Numbered from the stretch's first letter, positions 52,616-61,188 are shown. The stretch is DNA of 64,000 nt from Ensifer canadensis (GCF_017488845.2 NZ_CP083373.1:124001-188000); one strand, 5' to 3'. Notes: a model not told the origin generated them from the sequence alone. Program-made: numbers and translations.

Positions 52616-52810
52616 ATGAGAACGATAGCCCAGACGGATACATCAGCTTTGCCGCAGGCTCGCGACATCTATACCCTCCACGAGTTCGCTGCCGTCTACG
52701 ATCTTGGCATTGGGCGTGCGCACGAACTTTACGAGCGGTTCGGGCCAATGCGATCAAGACTCGACACATTGATGCTCGTAATAAGCCTGTCCAAAAACTG
52801 GAAATCGTAG
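52616..52810 (+). CDS. Distant family B protein (64 aa)
   Basis: The protein has 'YTLHEFAAVYDLGIGRAHELYERFGPMRSRLDTLM', matching family B by pattern ('Y.LeEF...L....A.EL.E.FGP....LD') but with about 35 percent identity. It has no clear ribosome binding site. It may be an old relative of the copies at 23189, 41591 and 48865. Confidence 0.5.
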   Translation: MRTIAQTDTSALPQARDIYTLHEFAAVYDLGIGRAHELYERFGPMRSRLDTLMLVISLSKNWKS

Positions 52811-52870
52811 CTAACTGCGCTTCCCCAACCCGGCCAATAGGTAACATGACCCTTCCGATGACGGCGAGAG

Positions 52871-52895
52871 GGAACCTTAACGGTCGTTCGCAGTT
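52871..52895 (+). promoter_or_regulatory. EcfG-like promoter, GGAAC-N16-AGTT
   Basis: GGAAC at 52871-52875 and AGTT at 52892-52895 have 16-base spacing; the next start codon is 52932. Confidence 0.6.
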
Positions 52896-52931
52896 CGAGG
52901 AAAAGAAAGAAACCGGAGAAGGAGAAATCTG

Positions 52932-53246
52932 ATGCCTCGTGGCGACAAATCCGCTTATACCGACAAGCAAAAGCGCAAGGCTGAGCATATCGAAGAAGGC
53001 TATGAGGACCGCGGTGTTTCGAAGGACGAAGCGGAACGGCGGGCTTGGGCTACTGTCAACAAGGAAAGTGGCGGCGGCAACAAGTCCGGTTCTGGTCGCG
53101 GTCACGAGGAAAGTCATGCCTCGTCAGAGAAGGGCGGTAGAGAAGGCGGCAAAGCCTCGGCTGCAAGATCAAAGGAAGCGCGTTCAGCGTCCGCTAAAAA
53201 AGCGGCTGCGACCCGCAAGCGCAACGAGCAGCCTACCCATCACTGA
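52932..53246 (+). CDS. Plasmid-stabilization-protein-like disordered stress protein (104 aa)
   Basis: The protein begins 'MPRGDKSAYTDKQKRKAEHIEEGYEDRGVSKDEAERRAWATVNKESGGG', the conserved start of a family often called plasmid stabilisation protein, then becomes low-complexity Ser/Lys/Ala/Gly. It is probably a disordered DNA-associated or stress-protective protein. AAGGAG precedes ATG 52932. Confidence 0.85.
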   Translation: MPRGDKSAYTDKQKRKAEHIEEGYEDRGVSKDEAERRAWATVNKESGGGNKSGSGRGHEESHASSEKGGREGGKASAARSKEARSASAKKAAATRKRNEQPTHH

Positions 53247-53365
53247 GCAACTCGAGCCGTGAAGAAATTGCTGGCGTGGCACCCCTAGCCTGCGTGCCCC
53301 GCCGATTTCCATTGAGATATCTCTATTCCAGTGCACAGCGGGCGCCAGCGTCAAACCGGTCTCGT

Positions 53366-54244
53366 CTATTGCTGCAGCAGTTCCAATAGCCGCTTTGCAT
53401 TCTTGATAGCGTGGCCATCGCGATCGTTGTTGAAATAGGCCCAAACAGTTTTCGCGTTGCTTTTTCGGATGCGTTCAGCCCATACCGCCAATTCAGCGTC
53501 ACTATAGTCATGCCGGTACCACTGCTTGACTCCATGAAAGCGTATATAAATATCATCGGTCGTTTGCACGAGCTCCTCGGGCAATCGAGGACCGCTGCAG
53601 GAGCAAAAAATGACCCCCGCGTTTCGGAAAGCGCTGAAAACCTCGGCGTTCCACCAGCTCTTGTGGCGGAATTCCAGAACGTTTCTCTGCCGAGGATCGA
53701 GCTGATCAATAATGGTGCGTAACATCTCGGGGGAGTAGCGAATGCTGGGAGGCAGTTGAAAAAGAAAGCAGCCCATCTTTGGGCCGAGCAGATCGGCAAT
53801 GTAAGCGAAGTCCGCAATTAAGATGCGGGTATCATCAAACCGCTTTACGTGGGTGATGAGCTCGCAGACCTTTACCGTGTAAACGAACTTGGGATTCGCT
53901 TGGCGCAGCCAGGTCCTGACGGTCGCAAGTGTGGGCCAGGAATAGAACGGCGCGTTGAGTTCGACCGTGTCGAATTCCTGAGCGTAAATGGAGAACCATT
54001 CTTTCGAAGGTGCATCCGCCGGATAAAGCTTCCCTTTCCAGTGCCAGTAATACCAGCCGGAACAACCGATATGGAGGCCGTTCAATGGGGGCTGAACGGA
54101 ATCCGAGCCGGCATTGCCCTCCCTGGCAAGACGGGCCGACTGCATTTTCCTCGCGCGCTCGACATTGGCAATCCGCTGCTTCTGCCTGCGCTCCGCACGC
54201 CGTGTTCGCCGTTTCTCAATTTCTTCAGGAGAGCGTTCCGCCAC
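53366..54244 (-). CDS. DUF72 family protein (YecE-like TIM barrel)
   Basis: The 292-residue protein has a basic helical N-terminus (about 1-40, 'PEEIEKRRTRRAERRQKQR') and then DUF72: 'LHIGCSGWYYWHWKGKLYP', 'FDTVELNAPFYSWP', 'FLFQLPPSIRYS', 'VLEFRHKSWW' and 'YAYFNND'-like 'VWAYFNNDRDGHAIKNA'. DUF72 proteins are TIM barrels of unknown function. GTG 54244 is supported by GGAG eight bases upstream. The frame extends further upstream without resembling the family. Confidence 0.9.
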   Translation of the reverse strand: MAERSPEEIEKRRTRRAERRQKQRIANVERARKMQSARLAREGNAGSDSVQPPLNGLHIGCSGWYYWHWKGKLYPADAPSKEWFSIYAQEFDTVELNAPFYSWPTLATVRTWLRQANPKFVYTVKVCELITHVKRFDDTRILIADFAYIADLLGPKMGCFLFQLPPSIRYSPEMLRTIIDQLDPRQRNVLEFRHKSWWNAEVFSAFRNAGVIFCSCSGPRLPEELVQTTDDIYIRFHGVKQWYRHDYSDAELAVWAERIRKSNAKTVWAYFNNDRDGHAIKNAKRLLELLQQ

Positions 54245-54629
54245 CGAATAACTCCACGTTTTCAGATGGCAATTCTCGAGTGCGATGTTTGTTCCTCTGG
54301 CCAGTTCGAAGAGTTGCTTCTTGGCAGAGCGACGCAGCTGTCCGCGCATCGGCGTCGTTGCGGTTGGCACACGATACGCGCAGCCGAGCGCCCCTGCCGT
54401 GTCACGCCGCTTCCGACATTCAATGGCATCGAGCATCGACTTCGAGAACCAACTCAAATTTTGGCCGGGCGTCGAACAAGGCTGCGGCGATTGCTGGGCA
54501 AGATCGGGCGCCGTGGGTCCATGAACGAATGCATCCGTCGCACAGTCCTGATATTTATTTTGCCGACCCGTGCGAACAAAAGCCGAAAGCAAGCGTTTCC
54601 CAATCGTACAGCAACTGGAGGAACCGCAA

Positions 54630-54833
54630 ATGGACTGGGATCGCGTCGAGGGGAATTGGAAACAGTTTAAGGGAAAAGTAAAAGAACAGTGGGGCAAGTT
54701 GACCGATGACGACCTTGACCAAATCGCCGGCAAGCGCGACCAGCTTGAGGGCAAGATTCAAGAACGCTACGGTCTCGAAAAAGACCGCGTCCGCCAAGAC
54801 GTAGACAATTGGTATGGACGTCAGGATTGGTGA
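54630..54833 (+). CDS. CsbD family stress protein
   Basis: The 67-residue protein 'MDWDRVEGNWKQFKGKVKEQWGKLTDDDLDQIAGKRDQLEGKIQERYG' is a standard CsbD protein, a small helical bacterial general-stress protein. GGAGGAA precedes ATG 54630. A promoter-like CGAAC-N16-CGTT (54573-54597) has correct spacing but one mismatch in the -35. A strong terminator follows. Confidence 0.95.
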   Translation: MDWDRVEGNWKQFKGKVKEQWGKLTDDDLDQIAGKRDQLEGKIQERYGLEKDRVRQDVDNWYGRQDW

Positions 54834-54842
54834 TCCTTGACC

Positions 54843-54863
54843 TGCCCCGCCTTGGGCGGGGCA
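54843..54863 (+). terminator. Hairpin after the CsbD gene
   Basis: The stem TGCCCCGCC (54843-54851) pairs with GGCGGGGCA (54855-54863), nine bases after the stop codon, followed by TTA. Confidence 0.65.
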
Positions 54864-54955
54864 TTACTATGTCTAGTTCACCGACACGATGTCGAACGCA
54901 CCAGGCTCCTGCCAAGCAACGCGACGGTCTCTTGCGTTCCATTAGGGAGTAGATG

Positions 54956-55228
54956 ATGGATTTCCAGAACGTTGGGCGAGCCCGCCTGATGATCCGGTGG
55001 CCGCAACATAGCAAGCAGATTTCCGACGCCAATTTTCCAGCTTTTAATGATCTGATGGAAGCCTATGGTATCGCGGTTTTGAGCCGCGATGAGGTGCGCG
55101 GGCAGCGCAAGCCAGATCCAAAGATGTTAGAGGATTACGAAACGCTGTGCCAACAGCTGGAAGGCGATAGTCTTAAGATTCTGGCTGATGTAGCCAGGCA
55201 TGATCCGTTAGCGGACCGTCGTGCATAA
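54956..55228 (+). CDS. Family D small protein, copy 5 (90 aa)
   Basis: 'MDFQNVGRARLMIRWPQHS', 'FNDLMEAYGIAVLSRDEV' and 'MLEDYETLCQQLEGDSLKIL' follow the family D pattern. GGGAG lies before ATG 54956; the first of two adjacent ATGs (54953) is too close. This intact copy stands apart from the tandem cluster at 45987-47016. Confidence 0.7.
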   Translation: MDFQNVGRARLMIRWPQHSKQISDANFPAFNDLMEAYGIAVLSRDEVRGQRKPDPKMLEDYETLCQQLEGDSLKILADVARHDPLADRRA

Positions 55229-55752
55229 TGTGAAGCGCATAGAGCGTGTACGAAACGCCAAGGGCATCGGATCCCTGAATCCGGGTCAACAGCTTTCGGA
55301 AGCTTGAAGAAGCCGGCGACACAACCGCCGATTTCCTTGCGGGCAGCTGCCAGCGCTCTCGGATTCTCTTGGTCTTTGAAGACGGTGCCGCGCACGTCAT
55401 TATTTCATCCAGGCCCATCGGTGCCCATCCCGCGCTTTTGCGCTCGGACGTCATGTGCCAAATTCTCCGGGTTCAGTTCCCCAACCGGATGATCGGGTTC
55501 GCGAAGGCGGAAATCGACCGCTTTGTTTTTCTGGACACGAAATCGCCCCCGTAAAGTCGAGCTCAACTACCGGAACGACAGAGCTCTGAGGACAACTAAT
55601 CCTCGACCGGCAATTGCAGGCGCTGCTCAACTAAGAGAGATACGGCTCTGTGCCGATCGTTGCCAGTCACGGTGGTATTTCGTGCGGAACTCCGAGTTGC
55701 GGGCCAAGATCTATGCTATCATGTATGCCGGGTCCCAAGAGAGGGCGTACAC
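55229..55752. other. Degenerate stretch upstream of XRE copy 3
   Basis: About 520 bases. Short open frames on the plus strand (55304-55554) read like pieces of a protein in two frames ('LVFEDGAAHVIISSRPIGAHPALLRSDVM') but no family can be named. No EcfG consensus is present. Confidence 0.35.
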
Positions 55753-56091
55753 GTGGGTAAGATATTGACCGAAACGTCAATGGCTTTGTCCCAGCAGATT
55801 GGTGAACGGCTCAGAGCGATTCGCCAAACTCGGGGGCTTTCCCAGCAAAGGGTCGCTGCTGCTGTCGGTCTGACGTTCCAGCAGCTTCAAAAGTATGAGC
55901 GCGGCACGAATCGCATCTCCGTGCCAACTCTGATTCAAGTCTGCACAGTATTGAATGCGCATCCAATGGAAGTCATCGGCGACTTTCCTCGTGAGGACGG
56001 CACCGCACCTCCAAACGTTTTGCTTCAGCGACTTGAGATTGCGGAAAGCAAATTGGCCCGAATGCAGAAGATCCTGGCTGAACGGAACTGA
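55753..56091 (+). CDS. XRE-family HTH regulator (family A, copy 3)
   Basis: The 112-residue protein is very close to that at 35929: 'MALSQQIGERLRAIRQTRGLSQQRVAAAVGLTFQQLQKYERGTNRIS' and 'NVLLQRLEIAESKLARMQKILAERN'. GTG 55753 is chosen because it aligns with ATG 35929 and has GAGG upstream. Three paralogues of one regulator in 20 kb could compete for the same operators. Confidence 0.88.
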   Translation: MGKILTETSMALSQQIGERLRAIRQTRGLSQQRVAAAVGLTFQQLQKYERGTNRISVPTLIQVCTVLNAHPMEVIGDFPREDGTAPPNVLLQRLEIAESKLARMQKILAERN

Positions 56092-56416
56092 AACAAAGGC
56101 GCGGCCAGGAGATGCCCTCCCGCCGCTCGCTGCAGGGGGTCAACAACCCTCATCGCAAAGTCTTTTAATACCAGCGGCCGCGTCCATAAAAGCCACCGGT
56201 CAGGACGAGAACAATCAGAACTATGATGAGCAATGTGGTGATATCTGCGGATTCCGACGTGAAGCCGGCCGCCATTCCGATCAAAGACCGGCCACCATTC
56301 CGATCTGAAGCCGGCCACCGTTCCAATCAAAGACCGGCCGGTTTTCGGCACTGAACATTACCTCCTGGGTCAGCAACTTTGGCATCAATTACACCACGAC
56401 AAACGTGGAGATTTTG

Positions 56417-57952
56417 ATGCCGGCAAAGAGAAGGCTGACCATGAGACAGTTACGACAAATGCTGCGGCTTGCCGGAAGCGGGACGAGCTCCCGCGAGATT
56501 GCCGTCGTGTTGGGAATAGCGCGCAGTACGGTGCAGGATAATCTGCGGCGCGCAGCAGCGGTTGGATTGACCTGGCCCTTGCCGGGCGAACTGACCGACG
56601 ATGCGCTTGCGAACAAGCTCTTCACTCGCAACGGCGTCAAACAGGGCGCGAGGAGACGCGTCGAGCCGAACTGGGCCGATCTTGCTGTCGAGCTCAAGAA
56701 GCCTGGTGTCACCTTGCTCATCCTGTGGGAGGAGTATCGTGGCTCGCATCCCGAAGGATATGGCTACAGTCGCTTCTGCGAACTCTTTCGCGGTTTCGAG
56801 CAGCGGCTTTCGCCGACGATGCGCCAGGAGCATGCGGCCGGCGACAAGGTGTTCGTCGACTATTCCGGCAAGAAGATCCCGATTGTCGATCGCAAGACCG
56901 GCGAGATCCGCGAGGCAGAGATCTTCGTGGCGGTGCTCGGCGCATCCAGCTTCACCTATGCGGACGCGACCTGGACGCAAACGCTCCCCGACTGGATCGG
57001 CTCGCATGTCCGGATGTTTCGTTTCTTTGGAGGCGTTCCCCGGCTGATCGTTCCCGACAATCTGAAGTCAGGCGTCAGTCGTGCCAGCTTTTACGATCCC
57101 GAGATCAACCGCAGCTACGGCATGATGGCATCGCACTACGCCGTCGGTGTTCTTCCGGCACGGCCGCGACGGCCGAAGGACAAATCGAAAGTCGAGAATG
57201 GCGTCCGGTTTGCCCAGTCCTGCATTCTGGGGCGATTGCGCAATCAGACCTTTTTCTCGCTTGCTGAGGCCAATGTTGCCATTGGCCAGGCACTCGATCG
57301 CATCAACGGCCACGTCATGCGCCGGTTGGGCGTCAGTCGCCGGCAACTGTTTGAGAGCGTTGAGCGTGCCGCACTCGCAAGTCTTCCGAGCGAAGACTAC
57401 GAATTCGCCGAATGGCGTTTGGTCCGCGTCTCGACGGATTACCACGTCGAGTTCAAGACTTTCTTTTATTCCGTGCCGCACAGCCTCATTCGCCAGCAGG
57501 TCGATCTGAGGGCAACGGCACGCACCATCGAGATCTTCCACCGCGGCAAGCGCATTGCCGTGCATCAGCGCCGCTATGGTGGTCCTCGCCATGGAACTGA
57601 TCCGGATCATATGCCCAGTTCCCACCGGCGCTATGCCGAGTGGACACCGGATCGCTTTCGGCGCTGGGCCGCATCCATCGGCCCTCAGACCGAAGGGTTG
57701 GTCATCGCAATTCTTTCCAGCCGTCCTCATCCCGAACAGGGCTTTCGAACATGCCTGGGTGTCCTGCGGCTGTTTCGCGACATCGAACGCAATCGGGCTG
57801 AGGCCGTTTCAGCCCGCGCCGTCGAGATCGGTGGACTGAACTGCAAGAGCATTGCCTCGCTCATCGCCAACCACAAGGCCGCGCGCCATTCCACCGAACC
57901 GACCGCCATTATCGATCACGCCAACCTGCGTGGCCCTGATTATTTTCATTGA
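56417..57952 (+). CDS. istA: IS21-family transposase IstA
   Basis: The 511-residue protein has an N-terminal helix-turn-helix ('RLAGSGTSSREIAVVLGIARSTVQDNL', about 18-45). The DDE integrase core follows, with Asp in 'VFVDYSGKK' (about 152), Asp in 'LIVPDNLKSGV' (about 216) and Glu in 'KSKVENGVRFAQ' (about 262). A basic C-terminal domain completes the family pattern. ATG 56417 is the likely start. It is followed after 12 bases by istB. Confidence 0.95.
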   Translation: MPAKRRLTMRQLRQMLRLAGSGTSSREIAVVLGIARSTVQDNLRRAAAVGLTWPLPGELTDDALANKLFTRNGVKQGARRRVEPNWADLAVELKKPGVTLLILWEEYRGSHPEGYGYSRFCELFRGFEQRLSPTMRQEHAAGDKVFVDYSGKKIPIVDRKTGEIREAEIFVAVLGASSFTYADATWTQTLPDWIGSHVRMFRFFGGVPRLIVPDNLKSGVSRASFYDPEINRSYGMMASHYAVGVLPARPRRPKDKSKVENGVRFAQSCILGRLRNQTFFSLAEANVAIGQALDRINGHVMRRLGVSRRQLFESVERAALASLPSEDYEFAEWRLVRVSTDYHVEFKTFFYSVPHSLIRQQVDLRATARTIEIFHRGKRIAVHQRRYGGPRHGTDPDHMPSSHRRYAEWTPDRFRRWAASIGPQTEGLVIAILSSRPHPEQGFRTCLGVLRLFRDIERNRAEAVSARAVEIGGLNCKSIASLIANHKAARHSTEPTAIIDHANLRGPDYFH

Positions 57953-57964
57953 GGAGACACACCA

Positions 57965-58720
57965 TTGCTGATCAACCCCACCATCGACATGCTGCGCGAA
58001 CTCGGCCTTTACGGCATGGCAGCCGCTTTCCAGGAGCTCGATGCACAATCAGAAGCACGTGGCCTCGAGCATGCAGAATGGCTTGCCATGTTGCTCGAAC
58101 GCGAGGCCACCATGCGTCGACAGAAGCGCTTCGAAGCCCGCGCCAGGGCTGCCAAGCTTCGCCACGACGCGCAGATCGAGAATGCCGACTTTCGTGCTGC
58201 ACGCGGCCTCGATCGCAATCTGTTCATGGCGCTTGCCGGCTGCGACTGGATCCGCAAGCACCACAGTCTTCTCATCACCGGGCCAGCCGGTGTTGGCAAA
58301 AGTTGGCTGGCCTGCGCACTCGGCCACAAAGCATGCCGCGAGGATTTCTCCGTCGCCTATCACCGCGTCCCGCGGCTGTTTGCAACTCTTGCCCTTGCAA
58401 GGGGCGACGGGCGATACGGCAGGATCCTCAAATCCCTCGCCAAGACCGACCTGCTTATTCTTGATGATTGGGGACCGGAAAAACTCAACGATGATCAGCG
58501 GCGTGACCTCCTCGAGATCATCGAAGACCGCTACGAGCGTCGCTCGACAATCGTCACCAGTCAGGTGCCTCTGGATCACTGGTACGAGATCATTGCAAAC
58601 CCAACGCTCGCCGATGCCATTCTGGATCGCCTCGTTCACAACGCATACCGCATCGATCTGACCGGCGACAGCATGCGAAAACAGCGTCCGCTGGTCGCCG
58701 CTGAAACACCTCAAACTTGA
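57965..58720 (+). CDS. istB: IS21-family ATP-binding helper protein IstB
   Basis: The 251-residue AAA+ protein has Walker A 'GPAGVGKSWLA' (about 101-111), Walker B 'DLLILDDWG' and arginine-finger-type residues in the C-terminal half. IstB directs target choice and activates IstA. The start is TTG 57965 behind GAGGAG. Full length. Confidence 0.95.
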   Translation: MLINPTIDMLRELGLYGMAAAFQELDAQSEARGLEHAEWLAMLLEREATMRRQKRFEARARAAKLRHDAQIENADFRAARGLDRNLFMALAGCDWIRKHHSLLITGPAGVGKSWLACALGHKACREDFSVAYHRVPRLFATLALARGDGRYGRILKSLAKTDLLILDDWGPEKLNDDQRRDLLEIIEDRYERRSTIVTSQVPLDHWYEIIANPTLADAILDRLVHNAYRIDLTGDSMRKQRPLVAAETPQT

Positions 58721-58952
58721 CCTGAAACAAAACCCGATCCAAACATCAAACAGACCCAGGATCAGTCCGAGAAATGGCCGCCTTCAAATCGGAACGCCGG
58801 CCGGAATGAAATCGGAATGACTGGCCGGCTTCAAATCGGAATCAATGGCCGGCTTCATCGGAATACGCAGTGATATCCATTGAAACCTCCTTGGTGGAGT
58901 GTCCTGTCGCCATCGATCACAATAATCGATGATGCAAACTCCACTGGAATTT

Positions 58953-58977
58953 AACGCGTTTGACGTGTCTTCGTTCC
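58953..58977 (-). promoter_or_regulatory. EcfG promoter (minus strand) of the IS21-split gene, perfect GGAAC-N16-CGTT
   Basis: Read leftward, GGAAC is at 58977-58973 and CGTT at 58956-58953, 16 bases apart. The start codon of the split gene lies 73 bases on. The promoter now points into the IS. Confidence 0.75.
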
Positions 58978-59101
58978 GATTCCTGGGCCGACCAGAAACG
59001 GCTACGTTCGCCGCTGGGATCGCGTGATGCCGGCCCGGCAGCACTGGGCAATCTCGGCACGACGCATTTGCCGCCTCGAGGTTGGAGTTCTGGATCGCTC
59101 G

Positions 59102-60034
59102 CTATGCATTTCGCTTCGTTTGAAGTTCAGCCAGCATAATCTTGGCGAGATCGATGAACTGGCCGCGCGGATATTTGGCCAAATATGCTTTGATCATTTC
59201 TGCATTCCCACTGTCGCGCACGGTTTCCCAGAAGGAGACTTCGATACCGGGGTCTGGTTCCCCAGAGCCACCCTGTTCGACGCGAGCGCTTGCCAGTTCA
59301 GCGAACTGGCCGTTCGGGAACCGCTGCAGATAAAGAAGATACTCGGCTGGGTCATCACTCTCCTGCACCGATGCCCAAAAGGCGATCTCTACGCTGCGCG
59401 CCTCATCATTGCTATCATTGTCCTGGGAGAATGCTTGTTCAACGGAAGAGAAGCCCTCCGGCGTCTCTGGGGGAAGCGGCTCCCAATTAAAACTTGGCTC
59501 TCCTCGCCGGTCGAATATAACGCGAAAGATGCGGAGAGGGCGGGCAATGTTTTTGATCCGGTGTTCTCCCATATCCTCGAAGGTAGCATCGACGCGATCG
59601 CGCAGGTGATCGCGTACACCCCTTGTAACGCAGATACCACCCACGTCCGCGAGGCTCTCCAGGCGGGCGGCGATATTGACGCCGTCGCCGAAGATGTCGC
59701 CGTCTTTCACCAGAACGTCGCCTATGTTTATTCCGATGCGAAAATTCATCTTTCGATCGTCTGCGAGATCTTGGTTGGCGCGCCACATCGCTTGCTGAAT
59801 GGCTACAGCACAATTGAAAGCATGGAGGATCGAGGGAAACTCAGCCAATACACTGTCGCCAGCCGTTCCAAATATTTGACCGTGAGCTTTTTCAATGAGC
59901 CCATCAACCACAGCGCGATGTGACGTCAGCGTCGCGAGCGTCTGTTCTTCATCAGCGTTCATCAGTCGGGAATATCCCTCAACATCGGCCGCCAGAATGG
60001 CTGCGAGCTTTCTCTCAAGTGGCGGTGCTTCCAT
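59102..60034 (-). CDS. Class III adenylate/guanylate cyclase with C-terminal helical repeats
   Basis: The 310-residue protein has a class III cyclase domain (about 5-175): 'KLAAILAADVEGYSRLM' with the first metal-binding Asp, 'GTAGDSVLAEFPS' with the second, and 'FRIGINIGDVLVKDGDIFGDGVNIAARLE' (substrate and transition-state residues). The C-terminal half contains two copies of a 'FW.....S.....Y..YL..FP.GQF..LA' repeat (about 215-305), a TPR-like unit seen with many rhizobial cyclases. It would make cAMP. ATG 60034 is chosen over TTG 60052. A weak EcfG-like site with 17-base spacing (60084-60109) precedes it. Confidence 0.9.
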   Translation of the reverse strand: MEAPPLERKLAAILAADVEGYSRLMNADEEQTLATLTSHRAVVDGLIEKAHGQIFGTAGDSVLAEFPSILHAFNCAVAIQQAMWRANQDLADDRKMNFRIGINIGDVLVKDGDIFGDGVNIAARLESLADVGGICVTRGVRDHLRDRVDATFEDMGEHRIKNIARPLRIFRVIFDRRGEPSFNWEPLPPETPEGFSSVEQAFSQDNDSNDEARSVEIAFWASVQESDDPAEYLLYLQRFPNGQFAELASARVEQGGSGEPDPGIEVSFWETVRDSGNAEMIKAYLAKYPRGQFIDLAKIMLAELQTKRNA

Positions 60035-60259
60035 GCGAGCGGTCCGATCCAACGCCTTTTTTTCCTATGAGTCTATTATCTTCAACTGATGAGAATGTGC
60101 GTTTGTTCCCTCTTTGAGCGGGGCGCAAACCAAGGCTGTGTAGCGATATCCAGACATCGCATCTTTCGATTACCGCTTGTTCAAACGACGCTCTATTGAT
60201 TAGCTGCGCAGGCTTAGCAGCGCGGATGCCAACGAAGGACAGACGCTCGCAGCGGCGGC

Positions 60260-60284
60260 GGAACATTTAACCCGCACGGGAGTT
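60260..60284 (+). promoter_or_regulatory. EcfG-like promoter of a small RNA cassette, GGAAC-N16-AGTT
   Basis: GGAAC at 60260-60264 and AGTT at 60281-60284 have 16-base spacing. The terminator begins 33 bases later. Confidence 0.5.
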
Positions 60285-60290
60285 ATGCAA

Positions 60291-60346
60291 ACACCCAAGA
60301 ACGTACATCTCTCCAAGGCCCCTGCCCCGGGGCCTATTTTTTGAGC
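60291..60346 (+). ncRNA. Candidate stress-induced short RNA, parallel to 36300-36346
   Basis: About 55 bases separate the promoter from the end of the terminator: stem AGGCCCC (60317-60323) with GGGGCCT (60330-60336) and a T-run (60338-60343). No ribosome binding site or protein is evident. Promoter position and terminator are the same as at 36269-36346, and both sit directly against a decayed ligase 3' end. Confidence 0.4.
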
Positions 60347-60960
60347 TCGCAACGACGATCCTGGAATGAGGTGTGAGGCGAAATGAGAAATTGACCCCCC
60401 CTATTGCCTCACCGCCTGATGTTACCGAGTGCTGCAGGGCCGACAGTGTCTGAATCACCCTCCCCATAGTAGCAGATGATAGGGGGCTCGTTATCCAGCC
60501 GCCATCGAGAATGACTAGCCCAGCAAGTTCCACCGGCCGCGCGGCGCTCCTGTAGCATCCCGAAGTTCGAGCGGCCGGCCCCGTCGAGTACAACGGCCTC
60601 GCCGCCGAGGATCATGGCCGTGGGCCAGTGCCTTTGCCGCCGTCTCTCGTCAGTCGCGGCCGCCATGGGTAAGGATGGCACGGTTCACTTCGATATGTGT
60701 CGCCCAGGCGGTATCCATCCCACTTGATTTCGAATGCCTAATCGGCAGCGTCCGGAGCCCTTTTGGCAGACACAGCGAGGCAGGGCTCGACAAGCTCGGG
60801 CATGGGCTCAAATGGCATACGAGGCTGATCGGGGCGCACAGCTTGTGCGGCTGGCCTCGCAACGTCTTCAATGCCGTTGTAAAGCAGGCCTTGTCGAAAA
60901 CCGTGGCCGGATACTTTAACCATAACCCATTAGGGGACGCCCCGCTCACGACAGTCACCA
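60335..60960 (-). pseudogene. Degenerate LigD-type ligase gene
   Basis: Leftward, across several frames, one can read 'PMPELVEPCLAVSAKRAPDAADWAF', 'WATHIEVNRAILTHGGRD' and 'MILGGEAVVLDGAGRSNFGMLQ', ending 'CELKK' stop at 60335-60337. These are the ligase-domain segments before, around and after the catalytic lysine, and its last codons. The body is riddled with deletions and shifts. Confidence 0.75.
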
Positions 60961-60973
60961 TACATTAGCAAAC

Positions 60974-60998
60974 GGAACAATGCCTTCTGACCCGCGTT
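60974..60998 (+). promoter_or_regulatory. EcfG promoter of the family C gene, perfect GGAAC-N16-CGTT
   Basis: GGAAC at 60974-60978 and CGTT at 60995-60998 are 16 bases apart, about 190 bases before ATG 61189. The intervening leader is conserved in the other family C loci. Confidence 0.75.
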
Positions 60999-61188
60999 TT
61001 AATTGCATAAGCGTTGGCGAAATGTGGAGGCAACCCAACGCGGAGTCCGGACGGTCTGGCTACCCTCTACCCCAAAGACCGTCTGGATCTCCCCCGCAAT
61101 TTCACAGTTGAATCCCGCCTGCGCCGGCGCATACTCGAAGTGGGCTAACGTGGGCCTATTCAGCCCGGGGCCGGCTGGGATTAGGGCT

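Larger units (their letters stand above)
56247..58869 (+). mobile_element. Complete IS21-family element (about 2.6 kb) with 8-bp target duplication
   Basis: The element carries istA and istB. Its ends are TGCGGATTCC (56247-56256) and, inverted, TGCGTATTCC (58869-58860), followed inward by repeated GAAGCCGGCC-type motifs near both ends, the multiple terminal repeats of IS21. Direct repeats GTGATATC lie immediately outside (56239-56246 and 58870-58877). Both genes look intact, so the insertion is recent and possibly mobile. Confidence 0.92.
56165..58880 (-). pseudogene. Small single-span membrane protein gene split by IS21 (58870-58880 and 56165-56246)
   Basis: Removing the IS21 element and one copy of its 8-bp target repeat restores a leftward 27-codon gene. 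ATG is at 58880 behind AAGGAGG, then 'MDITTLLIIVLIVLVLTGGFYGRGRWY' to TAA at 56165. The product is a short hydrophobic helix with a basic aromatic tail, like small membrane proteins of the DUF3309 kind. Its perfect EcfG promoter is at 58953-58977. The insertion separates promoter and first four codons from the rest. Confidence 0.8.

Noticed and set aside
54573..54597. CGAAC-N16-CGTT upstream of the CsbD gene
   Set aside because: Spacing is right and CsbD is a plausible target, but the first G of the -35 is changed, so I do not list it with the other promoters.
57068..57730. Leftward frame inside istA
   Set aside because: Shadow of a real transposase gene on the other strand.
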